Assembly: GCA_027492485.1 (NCBI GenBank)
Contig: JAPUER010000044.1
Span: 3,861 to 65,966, forward strand
DNA: 62,106 nt
Direction of reading: 5' to 3'
Source: Betaproteobacteria bacterium
Lineage (GTDB): Bacteria > Pseudomonadota > Gammaproteobacteria > Burkholderiales > Casimicrobiaceae
The notes beneath the pieces were generated by a model. It searched no databases, had not been told where the DNA came from, and was given only the letters and a program-made list of their open reading frames with translations. Below are positions 48,597 through 57,156 of this stretch, in pieces; the stretch's first letter is position 1; each line of letters opens with the position of its first letter. Position numbers and translations under genes: made by a program.

Positions 48597-49976
48597 ATGG
48601 CCACGATCGATACCCTCATCGCCCTGTCCCCGCTGGACGGGCGCTACCAGCGCAAGGTTGCCGCGCTCGGCGACGCCTTCAGCGAATTTGCCCTCACCCG
48701 CGAGCGCGTGCGCGTCGAGTTTGCCTGGCTGCGCTCGCTCGCCGCCGAGCCGGACATTGCCGAGTTGCCGCCGCTGAGCGACCAGGCGTTGGCGTTCCTC
48801 GACGCGCTGGTGGCCGGGTTTTCGGTGGATGACGCAGCGGCGGTGAAAGCCATCGAGGCGACCACCAATCACGATGTGAAGGCGGTCGAATACTGGATCA
48901 AGGACAAGTTCAAGGCGCTGCCGGAGTTGGCCCCGCACGCCGAATTCGTGCATTTCGCCTGCACCTCGGAAGACATCAACAACGTCGCGCACGCGCTGAT
49001 GCTCAAGCGCGGCGTTCACGGCACACTGCTGCCGCAGCTTGACGATGTGATTGCATCGCTGGCAACGCTCGCCATCGCCACGGCGGAGCTGCCGATGCTG
49101 TCGCGCACGCATGGTCAGGCGGCCACACCGACCACGATGGGCAAGGAGATCGCGCTGTTCGTCGACCGCCTGCGCCACGCGCGGGCGCAGATTGCCGCCG
49201 CGCCGCTGCGCGCCAAGATGAATGGCGCCGTCGGTAACTACAACGCCCATCTTGCGGCATATCCCGAGGTGGACTGGCCGGCCCTGTCGCAGGGCACGGT
49301 CGAGACGCTGGGCCTCGTCTGGCAGCCGATGAGCGCACAGATCGAGCCGCACGACTACATGGCTGAACTGTTCGACGCCATCGCCCGCGCCAACACCGTT
49401 TTGATCGACTTCTGCCGCGATACCTGGGGCTATGTCTCGCTTGGTTTCTTCAAGCAGCGATTGAAGGAGGGCGAGGTCGGCTCCAGCACCATGCCGCACA
49501 AGGTCAATCCGATCGATTTCGAAAACGCCGAGGGCAATTTCGGCCTCGCCAACGCGCTGTTGCGCCATCTCGCCGAAAAGCTGCCGGTCTCGCGCTGGCA
49601 GCGCGATCTGACCGACTCCACAGTGCTGCGCAACATGGGCGTGGCGGCGGGCTACAGCCTGCTTGGTCTGGTCTCGGCGCGGCAGGGCATCGGCAAGCTC
49701 GAAGTCAACGCCGACGCCATGCTGGCCGACCTCAATGCGAATTGGGAAGTGCTGGCCGAGCCGGTGCAGACGGTGATGCGGCGCTACGGCGTATCGGGCG
49801 CCTACGAGCAGTTGAAGGCATTGACGCGCGGCCAGCGCATCACGCCACAGGCGATGACGGCCTTTATCGACGGGCTTGACATTCCGGCCGCAGCGCGCGC
49901 GGCGCTGCGCGAGCTGACGCCGGCCCGCTACACCGGCCTCGCGGCCGAACTGGCGCGCCGTTACGCGCTGCCGTAG
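48597..49976 (+). CDS. purB: Adenylosuccinate lyase
   Basis: 459 residues, the E. coli-like form. Two steps of purine synthesis: SAICAR to AICAR plus fumarate, and adenylosuccinate to AMP plus fumarate. Starts ATIDTLIALSPLDGRYQRK; HFACTSEDINNVAHALML, LSRTHGQAATPTTMGKE (His region), and the lyase signature SSTMPHKVNPIDFENAEGN near residue 296 with the catalytic Ser loop. No ribosome-binding site is clear. Cytosolic. Confidence 0.97.
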   Translation: MATIDTLIALSPLDGRYQRKVAALGDAFSEFALTRERVRVEFAWLRSLAAEPDIAELPPLSDQALAFLDALVAGFSVDDAAAVKAIEATTNHDVKAVEYWIKDKFKALPELAPHAEFVHFACTSEDINNVAHALMLKRGVHGTLLPQLDDVIASLATLAIATAELPMLSRTHGQAATPTTMGKEIALFVDRLRHARAQIAAAPLRAKMNGAVGNYNAHLAAYPEVDWPALSQGTVETLGLVWQPMSAQIEPHDYMAELFDAIARANTVLIDFCRDTWGYVSLGFFKQRLKEGEVGSSTMPHKVNPIDFENAEGNFGLANALLRHLAEKLPVSRWQRDLTDSTVLRNMGVAAGYSLLGLVSARQGIGKLEVNADAMLADLNANWEVLAEPVQTVMRRYGVSGAYEQLKALTRGQRITPQAMTAFIDGLDIPAAARAALRELTPARYTGLAAELARRYALP

Positions 49977-50287
49977 CGTCGGGACAGTCGCCGCCGTTTG
50001 CGTGGCCGTGGAAAGGCTATAGCTTTTTCATAGAAGCCCTATTGCATGCGGCACCAGCGCAATATTTTCCAATTGTCGACTTTTGCCATTTTGAAGCCGC
50101 GAGCCCATAGCGAATGGGCATTGAGCATAAAAGCTGATTACCGCGGCAGCCGTCGTCCATCGCCGGTGCGATGCATATCTATAGGGTAATTTTTGCTATC
50201 GGGGTTGCCGATTGCAGACCTAGAATCGGTCGTGAAGCTGCATTGCAGTTCCCGATGAACTGGCCATATCCGGAGGAGGAGATGCCA
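49977..50287. other. Intergenic region before fccA
   Basis: 311 bases. It holds copy 6 of the dispersed element (50021-50136) and the fccAB promoter region. TATAGGGTAATTTTTGC around 50180 is A+T rich and may include the promoter. A GGAGGAGGAG ribosome-binding site is at 50272-50281. Confidence 0.65.
50021..50136. repeat. 117-nt dispersed palindromic element, copy 6
   Basis: 116 nt from AGCTTTTTCA to CATAAAAGCTG, central GTCGAC at 50075-50080, right-half hairpin GCCCAT-AGCGA-ATGGGC. Lies between purB and fccA, same orientation of genes. Confidence 0.85.
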
Positions 50288-50617
50288 ATGAAAAAAACGA
50301 TAACGATTCGCGCCGCGGCGCTGGCGGCGTCGGCGATGCTGGCGGTGGCCGCACAGGCGCAGTCCGCGGCCACCGCCGTCAGCCCGCATCTGGCGCGCAA
50401 TCTGGCGGCGCAATGCGCCAACTGCCACGGCACCAATGGCCGCAGTGTGGGCGAAGTGCCGTCGCTCGCCGGCCAGTCGGCGGCGGTGCTGGTCAACAAG
50501 ATGAAGGACTACAAGGACGGCAAACAGCAGGCCACCATCATGCATCAGCTGTCGAAGGGTTACACCGACGAGCAGATCGCACTGATCGCCGATTACTTCT
50601 CGAAACAGCCGAAATAA
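50288..50617 (+). CDS. fccA: Flavocytochrome c sulfide dehydrogenase, cytochrome subunit
   Basis: 109 residues from the second ATG behind the GGAGGAGGAG site (MPMKK is two codons longer). Signal peptide to about residue 25, then a single class I heme c site CANCH (Cys43, Cys46, His47). IMHQLSKGYTDEQIALIADYFSKQP is the C-terminal helix, with a Met that can be the sixth heme ligand. It takes electrons from FccB in the periplasm. 13 nt before fccB. Confidence 0.9.
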   Translation: MKKTITIRAAALAASAMLAVAAQAQSAATAVSPHLARNLAAQCANCHGTNGRSVGEVPSLAGQSAAVLVNKMKDYKDGKQQATIMHQLSKGYTDEQIALIADYFSKQPK

Positions 50618-50630
50618 CGGGGGAGCGCAC

Positions 50631-51917
50631 ATGAACACCTTCAATCGTCGCGACTTCGTCAAATCCGCCGGCGCGCTGTCGCTGCTCGGCACCTCGGCCA
50701 TCACCGGTTGCGCCAGCGTCGGCGGCGCCGCCAGACCCAAAGTAGTGGTGGTCGGCGGCGGCTACGGCGGCGCCACCGCGGCCAAATACATCGCCATGTG
50801 GAGCGAAGGCAAGATCGACGTCACGCTGGTCGAGCGCGGCGACATGTTCGTCTCCTGCCCGCTGTCCAATCTGGTCGTCGGTGGCTCGCGGCAGATCGGC
50901 GACATCTCGGTTGCTTACGACGGCCTCAACAAATACGGCATTCGTCGCGTCAAGGGCGAAGCGGTCGGCTTCGACGCCGACAAAAAGACGCTGGCGCTGG
51001 CCGACGGCAGCACGCTGCCTTATGACCGCCTGATCCTGTCGCCCGGCATCGATTTCATGCTCGAATCGTTGCCCGGCCTCGCCTCGGCCGAGGCGCGCAG
51101 CAAGGTGCTCGCCGCCTGGAAAGCCGGCCCGGAAACGGTGGCGCTGCGCAAGCAGCTGGTCGACATGAAGGACGGCGGTGTCTATGCCATTCAAATCCCG
51201 AAGGCACCGTATCGCTGCCCGCCAGGGCCGTATGAGCGCGCCTGTCAGGTGGCGTGGTACTTCCAGCAGGCGAAGCCGAAGTCGAAGGTGCTGATCCTCG
51301 ACGCCAACGAAGACGTGGTGTCGAAGAAAGGGCTCTTCATGAAGGCCTGGAACGGTCAGTTCAAGGGCCTGGTCGAGTACCGTAACAATCAGGAAATTCA
51401 GGACGTCGACGCCAAAACCAACACGCTCAAGATGTCCTTCGGCGACGACCTCAAGGCAGACGTGCTGAACGTGCTGCCGCCGATGCGCGCCGGCAACATC
51501 GCCACCCAGAACGGCCTCAACAATTCGAACAAGCGCTGGTGCCAGATCGACTGGCTGACCTACGAGTCAACCGCCGTGAAGAACGTGCACATCCTCGGCG
51601 ACGCGCTGCAGATTGCGCCGCTGATGCCGAAGTCCGGTCACATGGCGAACCAGCATGCCAAGGTGTGCGCGGCGGCGGTGATTGCGTTGCTCACCGGGGA
51701 GGCGGTCAACGCCACGCCGATGGTCGCCAACACCTGCTACAGCTTCATCGACGACAAGAACGTGGTGCATGTGGCGTCGGTGCATCGCTACGACGCGGCG
51801 CAGAAGACGATGGTCACCGTCGCCGGCTCGGGCGGATTGTCGGCCGATGCCAATCGCACCGAGGGCACCTTCGCCAACAGCTGGGCACGCAACATCTGGG
51901 CCGACATGCTCGCCTGA
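50631..51917 (+). CDS. fccB: Flavocytochrome c sulfide dehydrogenase, flavoprotein subunit
   Basis: 428 residues. A Tat signal (NRRDFVKSAGALSLLG) exports it folded. FAD-binding VVVVGGGYGGATAAKYI at about 38-55, MFVSCPLSNLVVGG holds the Cys for covalent FAD, and Cys in APYRCPPGPYERAC and ANTCYSF match the redox disulfide region. It oxidises sulfide to sulfur species and passes electrons to FccA. Ends with its own terminator at 51938-51968. Confidence 0.95.
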   Translation: MNTFNRRDFVKSAGALSLLGTSAITGCASVGGAARPKVVVVGGGYGGATAAKYIAMWSEGKIDVTLVERGDMFVSCPLSNLVVGGSRQIGDISVAYDGLNKYGIRRVKGEAVGFDADKKTLALADGSTLPYDRLILSPGIDFMLESLPGLASAEARSKVLAAWKAGPETVALRKQLVDMKDGGVYAIQIPKAPYRCPPGPYERACQVAWYFQQAKPKSKVLILDANEDVVSKKGLFMKAWNGQFKGLVEYRNNQEIQDVDAKTNTLKMSFGDDLKADVLNVLPPMRAGNIATQNGLNNSNKRWCQIDWLTYESTAVKNVHILGDALQIAPLMPKSGHMANQHAKVCAAAVIALLTGEAVNATPMVANTCYSFIDDKNVVHVASVHRYDAAQKTMVTVAGSGGLSADANRTEGTFANSWARNIWADMLA

Positions 51918-51937
51918 GCGCAATCGCCGTCCCGGCC

Positions 51938-51968
51938 AAGCCCGCGCACTTCGTGCCCGGGCTTTTTT
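51938..51968 (+). terminator. Rho-independent terminator of fccAB
   Basis: AAGCCCG-c-GCAC-TTC-GTGC-c-CGGGCTT followed by TTTT: a long stem with one opposed C-C mismatch and an immediate T-run, 21 nt after the fccB stop. Confidence 0.9.
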
Positions 51969-52367
51969 GTTGCGTATTTGCGACAGCGACTGGACGATGG
52001 CGCAATGCTGTCGCCAGTCGTCGCGTTCTGCACAGCACGCGCCGGCGGCATCAGTTCACGTCAAATGACGCCGCAAGTCGTTTGAATTTGCGGTGCTTTT
52101 TCCATGCTGGCCGCGTCGCGGAAGCTGTTTTCAAATTGTGCGCCGCAGTGCGCAAAACGCAATTTCACGATGTGGAATCTTTCATCCCGTGAAAACATTT
52201 TGCAAACCATTGTTTTTTAACGTTTTTTTTGACTTTCCGAGTGCAATGCGCAGCCGAATCGGATATGCTGCGAAGCAATAACAAGATGTTCGACGGTTTT
52301 CCGCTTCGTGGAAGCAGGCGGAACCGGAAAAAAGAGGATCGAGTTTTAGTCTGAAAGGCAACCCACC
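51969..52367. other. Upstream region of aceA
   Basis: 399 bases, unusually A+T rich for this genome. It contains an inverted repeat CCGCAA(52071-52076)/TTGCGG(52088-52093), a TTTGCAAA palindrome at 52199-52206 and TTGACT at 52229-52234. The TTTGCAAA word is like motifs bound by RamB/ScfR-type regulators of acetate genes, a suggestion only. No gene seen. Confidence 0.5.
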
Positions 52368-53714
52368 ATGAGTCAATCCGCATCCGTTCAAGCCAAGATG
52401 GCCGAAGCCGTCGCTGCCCTCGAAAAAGACTGGGCCACCAACCCGCGCTGGAAAGGCATCAAGCGCAACTACAGTGCCGCCGACGTCGTGCGTCTGCGCG
52501 GTACCGCCAACGTCGAGCACACGCTGGCCAAGAAGGGTTCGGAAAAACTCTGGAACCTCGTCACCACCGAGCCGTTCATCAATTCGCTCGGCGCGCTGAC
52601 CGGCAATCAAGCCATGCAGCAAGTCAAGGCCGGTCTCAAGGCGATTTACCTCTCGGGCTGGCAGGTCGCGGGCGACGCCAACCTCGCCGGTGAGATGTAT
52701 CCCGACCAATCGCTGTATCCGGCCAACTCGGTGCCGTCAGTCGTTCGCCGCATCAACAACACACTGATGCGCGCCGACCAGATCCAGTGGATGGAAGGCA
52801 AGGACGACGTCGACTACATGGCGCCGATCGTGGCCGATGCCGAAGCCGGTTTCGGCGGCGTGCTCAATGCTTACGAGTTGATGAAGGCAATGATCGACGC
52901 TGGCGCGTCGGGCGTGCACTTCGAAGACCAGCTCGCCAGCGTGAAGAAATGCGGCCACATGGGCGGCAAGGTGCTGGTGCCGACGCGTGAAGCCGTCGAA
53001 AAGCTGACTGCCGCGCGCTTCGCGGCCGACGTGATGGGCGTGCCGACGGTTCTGCTGGCACGTACCGATGCCGAAGCCGCTGACCTGCTGACCAGCGACG
53101 TCGACGAAAACGATCGCCCGCACTGCACCGGCGAGCGCACCGTCGAAGGCTTCTACAAGACCAAACCGGGCTTCGAACAGGCGCTGTCCCGCGGCCTCGC
53201 CTACGCACCGTATGCCGATCTGATCTGGTGTGAAACCGGCAAGCCGGACCTCGAATTTGCGCGCAAGTTCGCCGAAGGCATCCACAAGAAGTACCCCGGC
53301 AAGATGCTCTCGTACAACTGCTCGCCGAGCTTCAACTGGAAGAAGAACCTCGACGAGGCCACCATCGCCAAGTTCCAGCGCGAACTCGGCGCGATGGGCT
53401 ACAAGTACCAGTTCATCACGCTGGCCGGCTTCCACAGCCTCAACTATTCGATGTTCAACCTCGCCCACGGCTACGCGCGCAACAACATGAGCGCCTTCGT
53501 CGAGCTGCAGGAAGCCGAGTTCGCAGCTGCCGAGAAGGGCTTCACTGCCGTCAAGCATCAGCGCGAAGTGGGCACCGGCTACTTCGACGCCGTGACGCAA
53601 GTGATCCAGGGCGGCCAAAGCTCCACCACCGCGCTGCACGGTTCGACCGAAGACGAACAGTTCTTCGACGACAAGAAGCCGTCGCTCAAACTCGCGGTCG
53701 GACAAAACGACTAG
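52368..53714 (+). CDS. aceA: Isocitrate lyase
   Basis: 448 residues, close to E. coli AceA in length. Cleaves isocitrate to glyoxylate and succinate, first step of the glyoxylate bypass. The catalytic [11 protein letters not shown] has Cys195. DADPLDIFARTDAE-type region appears as [24 protein letters not shown] and the conserved barrel strands are complete. AAAGG precedes the ATG. Malate synthase is not in the window. Works with acs for growth on acetate. Confidence 0.97.
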   Translation: MSQSASVQAKMAEAVAALEKDWATNPRWKGIKRNYSAADVVRLRGTANVEHTLAKKGSEKLWNLVTTEPFINSLGALTGNQAMQQVKAGLKAIYLSGWQVAGDANLAGEMYPDQSLYPANSVPSVVRRINNTLMRADQIQWMEGKDDVDYMAPIVADAEAGFGGVLNAYELMKAMIDAGASGVHFEDQLASVKKCGHMGGKVLVPTREAVEKLTAARFAADVMGVPTVLLARTDAEAADLLTSDVDENDRPHCTGERTVEGFYKTKPGFEQALSRGLAYAPYADLIWCETGKPDLEFARKFAEGIHKKYPGKMLSYNCSPSFNWKKNLDEATIAKFQRELGAMGYKYQFITLAGFHSLNYSMFNLAHGYARNNMSAFVELQEAEFAAAEKGFTAVKHQREVGTGYFDAVTQVIQGGQSSTTALHGSTEDEQFFDDKKPSLKLAVGQND

Positions 53715-53737
53715 TCGGTCGGGCCAGCCTCTTTGCC

Positions 53738-53761
53738 CCCTCTCCCGCAAGCGGGAGAGGG
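53738..53761. terminator. CCCTCTCCCGC hairpin after aceA
   Basis: CCCTCTCCCGC-AA-GCGGGAGAGGG: an 11-bp perfect stem 24 nt past the aceA stop, followed by TTGGGATGAGGG. It belongs to the common intergenic hairpin repeat. It probably ends or protects the aceA mRNA, though the T-run is missing. Confidence 0.55.
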
Positions 53762-53837
53762 TTGGGATGAGGGCGACCGCAAAATTTTTTGCGACAAGGG
53801 TTTGCACCGATTCGGTGAAAAAAGCACCAGAAAGGGC

Positions 53838-53865
53838 TTGCCGGTCTTATAAATGACCCTATAAT
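53838..53865 (+). promoter_or_regulatory. Strong sigma-70 promoter of the candidate sRNA
   Basis: TTGCCG (53838-53843), 16 bp, TATAAT (53860-53865). The -10 is perfect and the -35 has four of six bases. The start would be about 53872. Confidence 0.75.
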
Positions 53866-53871
53866 CCGCAC

Positions 53872-53948
53872 TGATTTCCTCGAGGAGGAGGGAACCCTTC
53901 AGCCCGCGCCGCGTCGACCGTCAAAGGAAGCGCCCGCGGGCTTTTTTC
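53872..53948 (+). ncRNA. Candidate small RNA
   Basis: About 77 nt between the strong promoter above and a terminator made of AGCCCGCG (53901-53908) and CGCGGGCT (53935-53942) followed by TTTTT. The 5' part has TTCCTCGAGGAGGAGGG, which can form a small hairpin and holds a purine-rich GGAGGAGG stretch. No start codon follows that stretch, so it is not a leader peptide. Lies between aceA and a convergent methyltransferase-like gene. I cannot match it to a named RNA. Confidence 0.6.
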
Positions 53949-54020
53949 TGCCCGACAGGCTGCCGTGCTGGCAACTTCGCACCGCCGCGCGCAACTGCTA
54001 TTGCGGCGTTCGCGGCATCG

Positions 54021-54758
54021 TCACAGCGCGGTTTTCACCGGCGCCAGCGCCTTCAACCAGCGCTCGAATGGCAGTTTGTACTCAGCCCGCAGCGCGCGTG
54101 CGCGGGCCTGGATTGCACGCGCGTCAAGCGCCGGCAGCGGCGCCTTGCTGGCGATCACCGTTACGTTTTCGGTGGCGATTGCCGGCAACAGCACGATGTT
54201 GTCGACGCCGAACACCGCGCGCAGGCGCCGCAGTCCGCCGCGATAGCGCGACACGCTGCTCCACATATTGGCAACGAACACGCCGTTCCTGCGCAGCGTG
54301 CGGTGTGCTTCGGCGTAAAACTCGGCGGACTCGAGCGCGCCGACACGGCCGCGGCCGTCGTAGCAATCGACCCAGATCCAGTCGAAACTCGCGGCGGGTC
54401 GTTCCATGATGACTTTCGCGGCATCGCCTGACGTGATGCGGACACGGCTGTCGTCATGCGGGAGCGGAAAGGCGGAATGCGTCAGCGCAATGACATCGTC
54501 GCGCAGCTCGACGATATCGAGACGCTTCAGGCTTTCGCCCCAATTGGCCAGCGCCCAGCGCGGCAGCGACCCCACGCCGAGACCGGCGACATAGATGTGC
54601 TTTGGCGGCGGCACCAACAGCAGCGCGGCACACATGTCCTGCGCGTAACCGAGTGCCAGTTCGTCCGGGCGCGAAATGCGCATCCGGCCCTGTACCCATT
54701 CCGAGCCAAAGTGCAGGGTGCGAAAGCCGAGATGTTCCGAGATGAGGAGGTCAGACAT
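54021..54758 (-). CDS. Spermidine synthase-like methyltransferase-fold protein
   Basis: 245 residues from the ATG at MSDLLISEHLG. KHIYVAGLGVGSLPRWALANWGESLKRLDIVELRDDVIAL is the nucleotide-binding strand-loop-helix (usually GGGDG), and WIWVDCYDGRGRVGALESAEFYAEAHRTLRRNGVFVANMW matches the spermidine synthase core. The polyamine-site Asp pair of true synthases is not obvious (DCYDG instead of DSTDP). It may be a fused-family relative with another substrate. Confidence 0.82.
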   Translation of the reverse strand: MSDLLISEHLGFRTLHFGSEWVQGRMRISRPDELALGYAQDMCAALLLVPPPKHIYVAGLGVGSLPRWALANWGESLKRLDIVELRDDVIALTHSAFPLPHDDSRVRITSGDAAKVIMERPAASFDWIWVDCYDGRGRVGALESAEFYAEAHRTLRRNGVFVANMWSSVSRYRGGLRRLRAVFGVDNIVLLPAIATENVTVIASKAPLPALDARAIQARARALRAEYKLPFERWLKALAPVKTAL

Positions 54759-54901
54759 GAATGGTGCGAAGACCTTGCGACAGGAAGGGAAATTACAGGA
54801 AAGGAATTTTGCCCTGACCGCCGCCGCCGGGGTGCGTGTCAACGCCGGGCCAGAGCGAGCCAATAGAATAGTGCCTCTGCAACCGGGAAGCGCTCTTTGT
54901 C

Positions 54902-56047
54902 ATGACCACGCCCAAGCCCTCATTGGCCGCAGTACGCGGCGCTGCTTCACCGACGCCATCGGTTCTTGCGCCGGTGCCCGAAATCATCGCCGAGCTGAAG
55001 GCCGGCCGAATGGTGATTCTGGTCGATGAGGAGGATCGCGAAAACGAAGGCGATCTGGTGCTGGCGGCGGAGTTCGTCACGCCCGAGGCGATCAATTTCA
55101 TGGCCAAGCACGCCCGCGGCCTCGTTTGTCTGACCCTGACGCCGGAGCGTTGCCAGCAGTTGAACCTGCCGCTGATGACGGCCAGTAATCGATCCGGCTT
55201 CGGCACCAACTTCACCCTGTCGATCGAAGCGGCAGAAGGCGTGTCCAGCGGCATCTCCGCTGCCGATCGCGCCCGCACCGTGCAGGCGGCGGTGGCCTTC
55301 AATGCCAAGCCTGCCGACATCGTGCAGCCGGGACATATTTTTCCGGTGATGGCGCAACCGGGCGGCGTGCTGATGCGCGCCGGCCATACCGAAGCCGGCT
55401 GCGACCTGACGCGCATGGCGGGCCTGACGCCCGCCGCCGTGATCTGCGAAGTGATGAAAGACGACGGCACGATGGCGCGCCTGCCGGACTTGTTGCTGTT
55501 CGCCAAAGAACATGGCCTCAAGATTGGCGCCATCACCGATCTCATCCAGTACCGCGCGGCGCAGGAAAACCTCGTCGAATGTGTCGGCGAAAGGCCGCTG
55601 CAAACGGCTCAGGGCGAGTTCATCTTGAAGGTTTTCCGCGAAAAACTCGCCGATGCCACCCATCTCGCAATCGTCAAGGGAACGCCCAGCCGCGAGCGGG
55701 AAACCGTTGTGCGGGTGCATGAGCCGCTGTCGGTCATCGACGCACTCGACGCCGGCGCAGCCGTGCACTCGTGGAGCATTGCGCAGGCGCTGGCCCGGCT
55801 GCAACTGGCGGATGCCGGCGTGCTGGTGCTGTTGCACCGCAGCGAGTCGGCGGCGGACTTGCGCGATCGCGCGCTGAACGTGAAACCGCTCAACGCACAC
55901 AAGGTCGATTTGCGCTCCTACGGCATCGGCGCGCAGATTCTGCGGGCGCTCAACGTCGGCAAGATGCGACTGCTCGCCAAACCACGCCGCATGCCGTCGA
56001 TGACCGGGTTCGATCTCGACGTCGCCGCCTACGAAGAGCAACCCTAG
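54902..56047 (+). CDS. ribBA: DHBP synthase with degenerate GTP cyclohydrolase II domain (RibBX)
   Basis: 381 residues. N-terminal RibB domain (about 24-225) makes 3,4-dihydroxy-2-butanone 4-phosphate: DEEDRENEGDLVLAAEFVTPEAINFMAKHARGLVC has the acidic loop, and RAGHTEAGCDLTRMAGL the catalytic His/Glu region. The C-terminal RibA-like domain (about 230-381) lacks the three zinc Cys and much of the GTP site: where RibA has a Cys-rich block, this reads VRVHEPLSVIDALDAGAAVHSWS. It is thus likely inactive as a cyclohydrolase, as in the RibBX forms of betaproteobacteria. First gene of the rib block. Confidence 0.92.
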   Translation: MTTPKPSLAAVRGAASPTPSVLAPVPEIIAELKAGRMVILVDEEDRENEGDLVLAAEFVTPEAINFMAKHARGLVCLTLTPERCQQLNLPLMTASNRSGFGTNFTLSIEAAEGVSSGISAADRARTVQAAVAFNAKPADIVQPGHIFPVMAQPGGVLMRAGHTEAGCDLTRMAGLTPAAVICEVMKDDGTMARLPDLLLFAKEHGLKIGAITDLIQYRAAQENLVECVGERPLQTAQGEFILKVFREKLADATHLAIVKGTPSRERETVVRVHEPLSVIDALDAGAAVHSWSIAQALARLQLADAGVLVLLHRSESAADLRDRALNVKPLNAHKVDLRSYGIGAQILRALNVGKMRLLAKPRRMPSMTGFDLDVAAYEEQP

Positions 56048-56116
56048 TTCGGGCGGCGACAGGCGGCCGCGGCGGCTGCCGGTCGCTGCAAACCCACAAC
56101 ATAAAGTACATCCAAC

Positions 56117-56590
56117 ATGTCTCTGCAACCGATCATGAAACTCCGCGGCGCCGGCCTCCGTGTCGGCGTTGTCACTGCGCGCTTCAATGCTGCCATTGGC
56201 GAAAAGCTGCTGCGGGGTGCCCGTCAGGCACTGTCCGACATGGGCGTCGAAGCCAACGATGTCGTCGAAGTCACGGTGCCGGGCGCGCTGGAAATCCCGC
56301 TTGCGTTGCAGGCCTTCGCCGCGACCGAGGCATTCGACGCGCTGGTCGCGCTGGGCTGCGTCGTCAAGGGCGATACCTATCACTTCGAGGTCGTCTGCAA
56401 CGAGTCGGCCGCCGGCATCGCCCGCGTCGGCCTCGACCTCGATGTCGCCATCGGCAATGGCGTGCTGACCGCCTTCACCGACGAACAAGCCGACGCGCGA
56501 GCAGAGCAGAAGGGCTACGAGGCCGCGCAGGCGGCGATCGAAATGGCGCTGCTGCAGGAGTGGACGCACTCCAACTTTGGCGAGAACTAG
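56117..56590 (+). CDS. ribH: Lumazine synthase (6,7-dimethyl-8-ribityllumazine synthase)
   Basis: 157 residues. Condenses the RibB product with the RibD product. GLRVGVVTARFNAAIGEKLLRGARQAL has the N-terminal phenyl-site; EVTVPGALEIPLALQAF, VALGCVVKGDTYHFEVVCNESAAGI (His catalytic) and NGVLTAFTDEQADARAE are family motifs. Forms large hollow or pentameric assemblies in this family. 69 nt after ribBA, 15 nt before nusB. Confidence 0.97.
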   Translation: MSLQPIMKLRGAGLRVGVVTARFNAAIGEKLLRGARQALSDMGVEANDVVEVTVPGALEIPLALQAFAATEAFDALVALGCVVKGDTYHFEVVCNESAAGIARVGLDLDVAIGNGVLTAFTDEQADARAEQKGYEAAQAAIEMALLQEWTHSNFGEN

Positions 56591-56605
56591 ACGCTGGAAT
56601 CAACG

Positions 56606-57118
56606 ATGAGCGACAACGAAGTGGCAGCGACGGCGGGCGCCAGCGCCCAGCCGACCGGCGGCAAGCCGGCCAGACCAAAATCGGCACGGCGCTGGGCGCG
56701 CGAGCTCGCCGTGCAGGCGCTTTACGAGCTGTTCGTGGCCGGGCATGAAGTTGCTGCCGTGCGTTCGCGCACCGAGAGCGACCCCGATTTCAAGCGGGCC
56801 GACAAGGAGTTCTTTCGCGAGCTGTGGACAGGGGTGACCGGCGACGTCGATGCCCTGATCGGCGCAGTGCAGCCGCACGTCGACCGGCCGTTTGCGCAAG
56901 TCAGCCCGATCGAGCGCAGCATCATCCTGATCGGCGCCTGGGAGCTCAGGCAGCGAGTCGACATTCCGTATCGCGTGGTGATCAACGAATCGGTCGAACT
57001 GGCCAAGACGTTTGGCGGGACCGACGGTCACAAGTGGGTGAACGGTGTTCTCGACAACCTGGCGCCGCTGCTGCGGGCCGACGAGGTCGCTGCCGCGCCG
57101 GCGCGCAGCAAGCGCTGA
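56606..57118 (+). CDS. nusB: Transcription antitermination factor NusB
   Basis: 170 residues, with a 30-residue polar N-terminal extension before ARRWARELAVQALYELFVAGHEV. All-helical; RPFAQVSPIERSIILIGAWELRQRVDIPYRVVINESVELAKTFGGTDGHKWVNGVLDNLA is the conserved C-terminal core. Binds NusE and boxA RNA in rRNA antitermination. The ribH-nusB pair is a widely kept arrangement. Confidence 0.96.
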   Translation: MSDNEVAATAGASAQPTGGKPARPKSARRWARELAVQALYELFVAGHEVAAVRSRTESDPDFKRADKEFFRELWTGVTGDVDALIGAVQPHVDRPFAQVSPIERSIILIGAWELRQRVDIPYRVVINESVELAKTFGGTDGHKWVNGVLDNLAPLLRADEVAAAPARSKR

Positions 57119-57156
57119 TTCGGCACCGGTAAGGTCCGCTGCCCGCTGCGCCCGCG

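Larger units (their letters stand above)
53715..54020. other. Intergenic region with terminator and candidate sRNA
   Basis: 306 bases. It holds a hairpin after aceA (53738-53761), a strong promoter (53838-53865), and a short transcription unit ending at a terminator (53901-53948). No protein gene. Confidence 0.75.

Noticed and set aside
54759-54901. FMN riboswitch before ribBA
   Set aside because: No RFN core motifs could be recognised and the space is partly taken by the divergent gene's start region.
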